A stretch of 64,000 nucleotides of DNA from Allium sativum (Eukaryota; Streptophyta; Magnoliopsida; Asparagales; Amaryllidaceae): NCBI GenBank assembly GCA_030737875.1, contig CM060912.1, positions 460,788,310 through 460,852,309 on the forward strand, read 5' to 3'. Shown piece by piece: positions 59,859-64,000 of this stretch. Under the pieces are notes generated by a model that worked only from the letters and a program-made list of their open reading frames with translations, made no database searches and was not told the DNA's origin. Position 1 is the stretch's first letter; every line of letters begins with the position of its first letter. The translations under genes were made by a program, and so were the position numbers.

Positions 59859-62800
59859 TGTAACACCTCGTGTTTTCTGCTAACATTAAACGAACGAATT
59901 TAGGACTAATTAATTTTAAATTTGAGAATCAAGGGAAACGGGTTATGCCATTGTGTTCGTCTCGGAATTCTGTTTGAGATAGAGTCCGATTTTGCGTAAA
60001 TTGGACTTTGTATGAAGAAGTTATGGCTGTCGGATGTTTCCAGAAATTCAAATTTAAATTCAAAAACGAATTCAGACTCAGAACCGGGCCGGGCGGGAAA
60101 TTTCCCGCTCCAGGCCAGGTCGACATTAGTGTCGACCTACACTATAGGTCGACCTGGGGGTCGACCTGGCCCCTTCGGGCAGATTTGAATTAAGCCCAAT
60201 TCTGCTGAGTCATTAGGGCTGAGTTTTCTTTTTGGATGGTTCAGGTTGCTTCTAGTTTGATCGGATGGCCTAAAATTAATCCTAATCTATATATAAACAC
60301 ATGTAGACTCAAACCTTAAAACCTAATAAAAATTAGAACCATGGCTGTCATGCTATCACCCTGCAACCTAGAGTAGCTGCCACCAACTAGGAGCAAAGAA
60401 AAGCTAATCAACTCAATTCAACTCAAGTCTATAACAACAACAAATTTGTCTACTTCAAAGGCAAGCTAAATCAATTTCAGAACACAGATCCCAGAACTCA
60501 AGACCTTCTTTGAGTTGTGAGTTCAATTTCTTTAATAAGATAATTAACAAGTTAATTGGGTTGAGTTATAATTTGGGTTATATGGCTATGTTTGTGAAAC
60601 ACTGGAAAAATGTGATATTTTGTGAATATATGCTAGTTGTTCATAATGACAGTTTTTGTTGTGAATTCCTTTGTATATGCCCAATCACCTATGTTCAACT
60701 TGATTCATGTTTGACATCATTTTATATTCAAGTTTGGGTGTAGATTATATGCTAGTTTAAATGTGAATTGTACACAAGTTTACATGTGAACCAAGTAAAA
60801 TGACTATATGCAGGTTTAGGTAGAAATTGGATTCACATACATGCAAGTTTACACCTTTAGGTTTTGATCTATGACGCACATAGTTTTATGCAAGTTTGTG
60901 ACTTTGGCCTATGCAAGTTTTGGGTGAAAACTATATTCATATATGCAAGTTTTGGGTGAAAATTATATTCATATATGCAAGTTCACACCTTTAGGCCTAT
61001 GTTTAGATTCATGACAATACCAAGTTTATTCTAGATATGTTGTAATCCTTATTTGTAAGTTAGATCCAATTTGTGTGTTATGCAAAATTTGTGGTGTTTC
61101 TTCCCTTTTATGTGTTAGACTAATTGCTAGTCTAATATATGTATGTCATGATAAGCGAACGAACAACGGTGGGACGATGGGGGTAGTATTGAATATACAC
61201 ATATTGAGAATTGGCATGTAATGGGCTTAAAAGGAATACAATTAATTTGAGGCAATAATTGGTATAATTTGTATACCTGAATATAATGGACATAATTTAG
61301 GTGACAATTATGGACATAAGTATATTTGAAATTTATTTACAAATTTGAATAGGGATATTAATCCACTTTGGGGTTAAATCAAGATGTGTAATAATAAACC
61401 GCCTAAGACATGAGGTTTGACTCTTTTATGGTGTAAGACTGCCCAGACCCGCCCGGCAAATCCAGCAGCCAAAAATGCCAGTCTAATGTGAGAGGTCAAA
61501 GACATGAATTAAATGCGTAACAGTTGTCAATAAACGAGGTTAGGCTCGTTTGCGGTATAAGACTGCCCGGACCCGCCCGGCAAATCCTACAACCGCAAAT
61601 GCCAGTCTAATGTGGGAGGTCTTTACAAGGTTATGGTTCTAATGAATTAAGTAAAACTTAACCAGATAAACATGTCGTGGGACATGGGGGGTTAAATGGG
61701 TGCCTTGGGTGGCATGTGAAATACGATTAGATGCACTTAACCAAGTGAAACATGTAAGAAGACTGAATAAGAATGGGGTTAAGTGGGGAAACCTTAGTGG
61801 GGACCAAGCATAGGTGGAAGGCTTGTGTCAGGCATGGGGGCCCTTATCAGACCAGTAACCCATTAAGTATCTTTGTGGGCTCGACCCAAGTCGAGGACGG
61901 GACTCGCGTACTGGGTTTGATTGTAAGAGGTCAAAATGGGTTAGCGGTGGCAATGCAAGTCCAACGGGGTCATGTGCATGTGTGGGCCCGGGCTGGTAGG
62001 TAAGACGTTGTTGCATCGTGTAGGTATAAGCCGTGCATCTTTGGTGGTATCGGGTGGCCACTTTGGGGAGTGATACATCCCACTGTGGGACCGACATGGG
62101 TATCTACGAGTTAGGGAGCCGATCGAATGAGGGTAGTGGGTACAACTAGTGAAGATAGGGGCAGACGGAAACTATGAAGGCAGCTAGGGGTACACGAAAC
62201 TACCATTATTATTATTAAGTTCTGTAGGCGGGATCAACTTTTAGGGTGTTTGGTGTGGTGCAATGTAGTAATTATCTTATAGAGATTGGGTGCGCCTTTA
62301 ACGTTATCTTTGTTCATCTTATTTCCTTTGTTTGCTCTGTCATGCCCATTGGTTCACAGTCATTTCCTTATTTACCAGCTTATGCCTTATCCTAGTTACT
62401 TTAATGATTATATTGTTAAAGTTATTGCACTCGCCAGACTTTATGTCTGACCCCCTTTGTTTCAACCTCTTTTCTTCCTCCCCCCAGGTGCTCAGGGTGG
62501 GACTAGTACTAGTGGAGCTTGATTTGGACAGCTTTATCTCTTTCCTTCGGAAGTTGCTTGGATTTCTGAAGTAAAGTTCAGCCTATCTTATTTATGGCTA
62601 TTTTATGTTGGGGTTATGTCTTTTATTTTATGTACTCAGAACTTATTTGTCAAGATGGATAATAAGTGTATTTGGTTTTGTAGTTGGCTTTTGATGTGAT
62701 GTAACTAAACTATTTCTCCGCTACAATAAAAGTGGTTTTTATTTTCCAAGTACCAATATATTTGTCTATCTTGTTTACTTTTCTGTTCTATACACAATAA

Positions 62801-62862
62801 ATGCTCCACCAAAATTAAGGCATTCTCTTTGTGAGTGAACTTAATGGAGATGGGGTGTCACA
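59859..62862 (+). mobile_element. 5' LTR of element E (relative of F)
   Basis: 3004 bp from TGTAACACCTCGTGTTTTCT to GGGGTGTCACA. Similar along its length to the F LTRs, for example GGGAAACGGG...GTTCGTCTCGGAA near the start and GGCATTCTCTTTGTGAGTGA near the end. It holds four GTCGAC sites (60119-60165), degenerate ATGCAAGTTT repeats (60805-60990) and two ~110-base repeats with CCCGCCCGGCAAATCC (61385-61625). Confidence 0.9.
60119..60165. repeat. Four GTCGAC palindromes in the E LTR
   Basis: GTCGAC at 60119, 60131, 60148 and 60160, mostly as GGTCGACCT, within extended palindromes such as AGGTCGACCT. Located 260-306 bases from the LTR start, the position of the F cluster, but with different flanking bases. 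Confidence 0.9.
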
Positions 62863-62864
62863 CG

Positions 62865-62882
62865 TGGTATTAGAGCTGAAGG
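62865..62882 (+). other. Primer binding site of E, tRNA-iMet
   Basis: TGGTATTAGAGCTGAAGG, two bases after the LTR end. One change from the standard TGGTATCAGAGC core. Confidence 0.9.
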
Positions 62883-63070
62883 TTATCAGAACAGATAAGA
62901 TATTTTGAAAAACTATTTTTCCAAAAAGCATTTTCATAAAGGATACCTTCAAAAATACGTTTTAAGGAGAGTATTTTCAAGAGAAAAGTTTATTTTAAAA
63001 ACATAACCCCCAAGAGCCATATATCTTTCTTTCGAATTATCCGTTTGAATCTCTTCATTTTCTTTTCAGC

Positions 63071-64000
63071 ATGTCTGGAATTCCCGAGATACCCGAGGGG
63101 ATACCGATACCAGGATGGTTTAGAAAGTATCTGGAAGCTAGGGCCAATGTCATAGGCCCAGCAAACGCTCCTCCTCCTCACCTCCCCGTGTTGATACTTT
63201 CGCAAAGATATGCAAGGACTTTCGGGTAATGAGTGGAAAACCTTTTCACGGGTCAGAGACTTTGTTGAAGCTCAAAATTGGCTAAAGGAGGTGGAAGAAT
63301 TGTTTGGAATCTTTGAGGTAGAAGATGGAAGAAAGGTCCAATTAGCTGCCTGGTTAATGAAGGATGAGGCCTCGTTTTGGTGGGAGGTCACTAATGGAGA
63401 GCGTCCAGTTGTTACATGGCCGGATTTCAGGCGTAGGTTTGAGGCAAAGTTTCTCTCACGGGCCGAAGAGAATCTATACATGGAAAGGTTTTTGGCATTG
63501 AGGCAGGGAAATCTATCAGTGAAAGAATACGTCAACAAGTTCAATCAGTTGGCGAGATTTGGGTTGGACTTGGTGAATACACCTAAAAAGAAGGCCCTGA
63601 GATTTGTTAAGGGTTTGAACGAGCCGCTACATGGGTTAGCTATGACCCACATCCCTATGGGGGGCCACCTTTGAAAGACTGGTTGACATGGCGCTTATGC
63701 ATGAAGAGGAGAAAGGCGCCAATGCTAATAAGGCACCTGAGAAGAAAGGGGATCAAAAGAAACCACAACAGCAACAACAGAACAAGAAGGGTGGTAAAGA
63801 CAACAATGGAAAGGGAAAGAAAAGATGCTTTAACTGTGGGACACCAGGCCATCTGAGCAAAGACTGTAGGAAGAAGAAGAAGAATGGTTGTTTCCACTGT
63901 GGCGAGGCAGGACATCTGATTAAGGACTACCCAAAGAAAGGGCAGAGGGCAGGGTCTACCTCTGGAGGGCAGATTCAGGCTCTCATGGCACCAGGGCAGG
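63071..64000 (+). pseudogene. gag (and start of pol) of element E, broken, runs off the window
   Basis: Starts with ATG (MSGIPEIPEGIPIPGWF). The gag core LAAWLMKDEASFWWEV, RAEENLYMERFLALRQGNLS and KKALRFVKGLNEPLHG matches F and is complete here. Breaks: a one-base shift near 63175 (after the Pro-rich stretch), a further shift near 63265 and one in a run of six G at about 63659-63664, which puts the knuckle region in another frame. The first zinc knuckle [14 protein letters not shown] is intact. The second reads [14 protein letters not shown], so its last Cys is replaced by Tyr. A Gln-rich spacer precedes the knuckles. Protease would follow beyond 64000. Confidence 0.85.

Larger units (their letters stand above)
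1..64000. other. RNA genes: none seen
   Basis: No tRNA, rRNA or CRISPR array was recognised. The only tRNA-related matches are retrotransposon primer sites. Confidence 0.5.

Noticed and set aside
61773..62097. Opposed frames of 76 and 89 codons in the E LTR
   Set aside because: The matching part of the F LTR lacks conserved frames; no start context or motif.

Overview
This is a plant nuclear window, almost certainly from a eudicot. It is AT-rich and about nine tenths of it is retrotransposon sequence. The plant assignment rests on tRNA-Met-primed LTR retrotransposons of typical plant type (a Tekay/Del-like chromovirus and a SIRE/Maximus-like copia element), an HD-Zip class I gene with the usual plant exon structure, and a nuclear piece of plastid rpl20. 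Only one ordinary host gene is visible: the HD-Zip I transcription factor at 45784-46544 (+), three exons, 188 residues.

Layout. 1-3310: element X1, a retroelement with very large LTRs, seen as the end of the 5' LTR, a tRNA-Met primer site, a ~1.1 kb non-coding internal region and the start of the 3' LTR. 3311-16440: anonymous low-copy-looking DNA that starts with a CACTA-type end and carries exon-like gene scraps and two near-identical foldbacks. It is split by a 6.7 kb solo LTR of the same giant-LTR group (7645-14338, minus strand, perfect 5-bp target duplication GAAAT). 16441-21915: a 5'-truncated copia element with a decayed pol, an intact extra ORF downstream of pol, and its 3' LTR. 21936-40122: a second giant-LTR copy, X2, whose ~6.0 kb LTR is interrupted by a young full-length Tekay-like element, F (26359-37759, minus strand, target duplication GGTAC). 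40123-49720: LINE remnant, LTR scraps, rpl20 fragment, short repeats, the HD-Zip gene, and the start of another gypsy-like element. 49721-59858: three head-to-tail partial giant LTRs (B, C, D; minus). 59859-64000: element E, a relative of F in the plus orientation, inserted in D. Its 5' LTR, primer site and broken gag are in the window, and it runs off the right edge.

How the parts relate. The giant-LTR group shows no gag or pol of its own in the window, so it is probably non-autonomous (LARD-like) and depends on enzymes of other elements. F has an open pol frame through protease, RT, RNase H and integrase, but its gag and chromodomain ends are broken. E is also broken in gag. The nesting order is giant LTRs first, then Tekay-like insertions.

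The observations I consider most worth following are: the giant LTRs with a tiny internal region; a repeated two-tier palindromic unit (about 20 copies) inside those LTRs; the copia third ORF, preceded by what looks like a second copy of the LTR promoter block; clusters of GTCGAC palindromes at similar LTR positions in unrelated element families; and the two near-identical miRNA-like foldbacks.

Many apparent reading frames lack an ATG or lie in satellites whose repeat length is a multiple of three. Those were left out.
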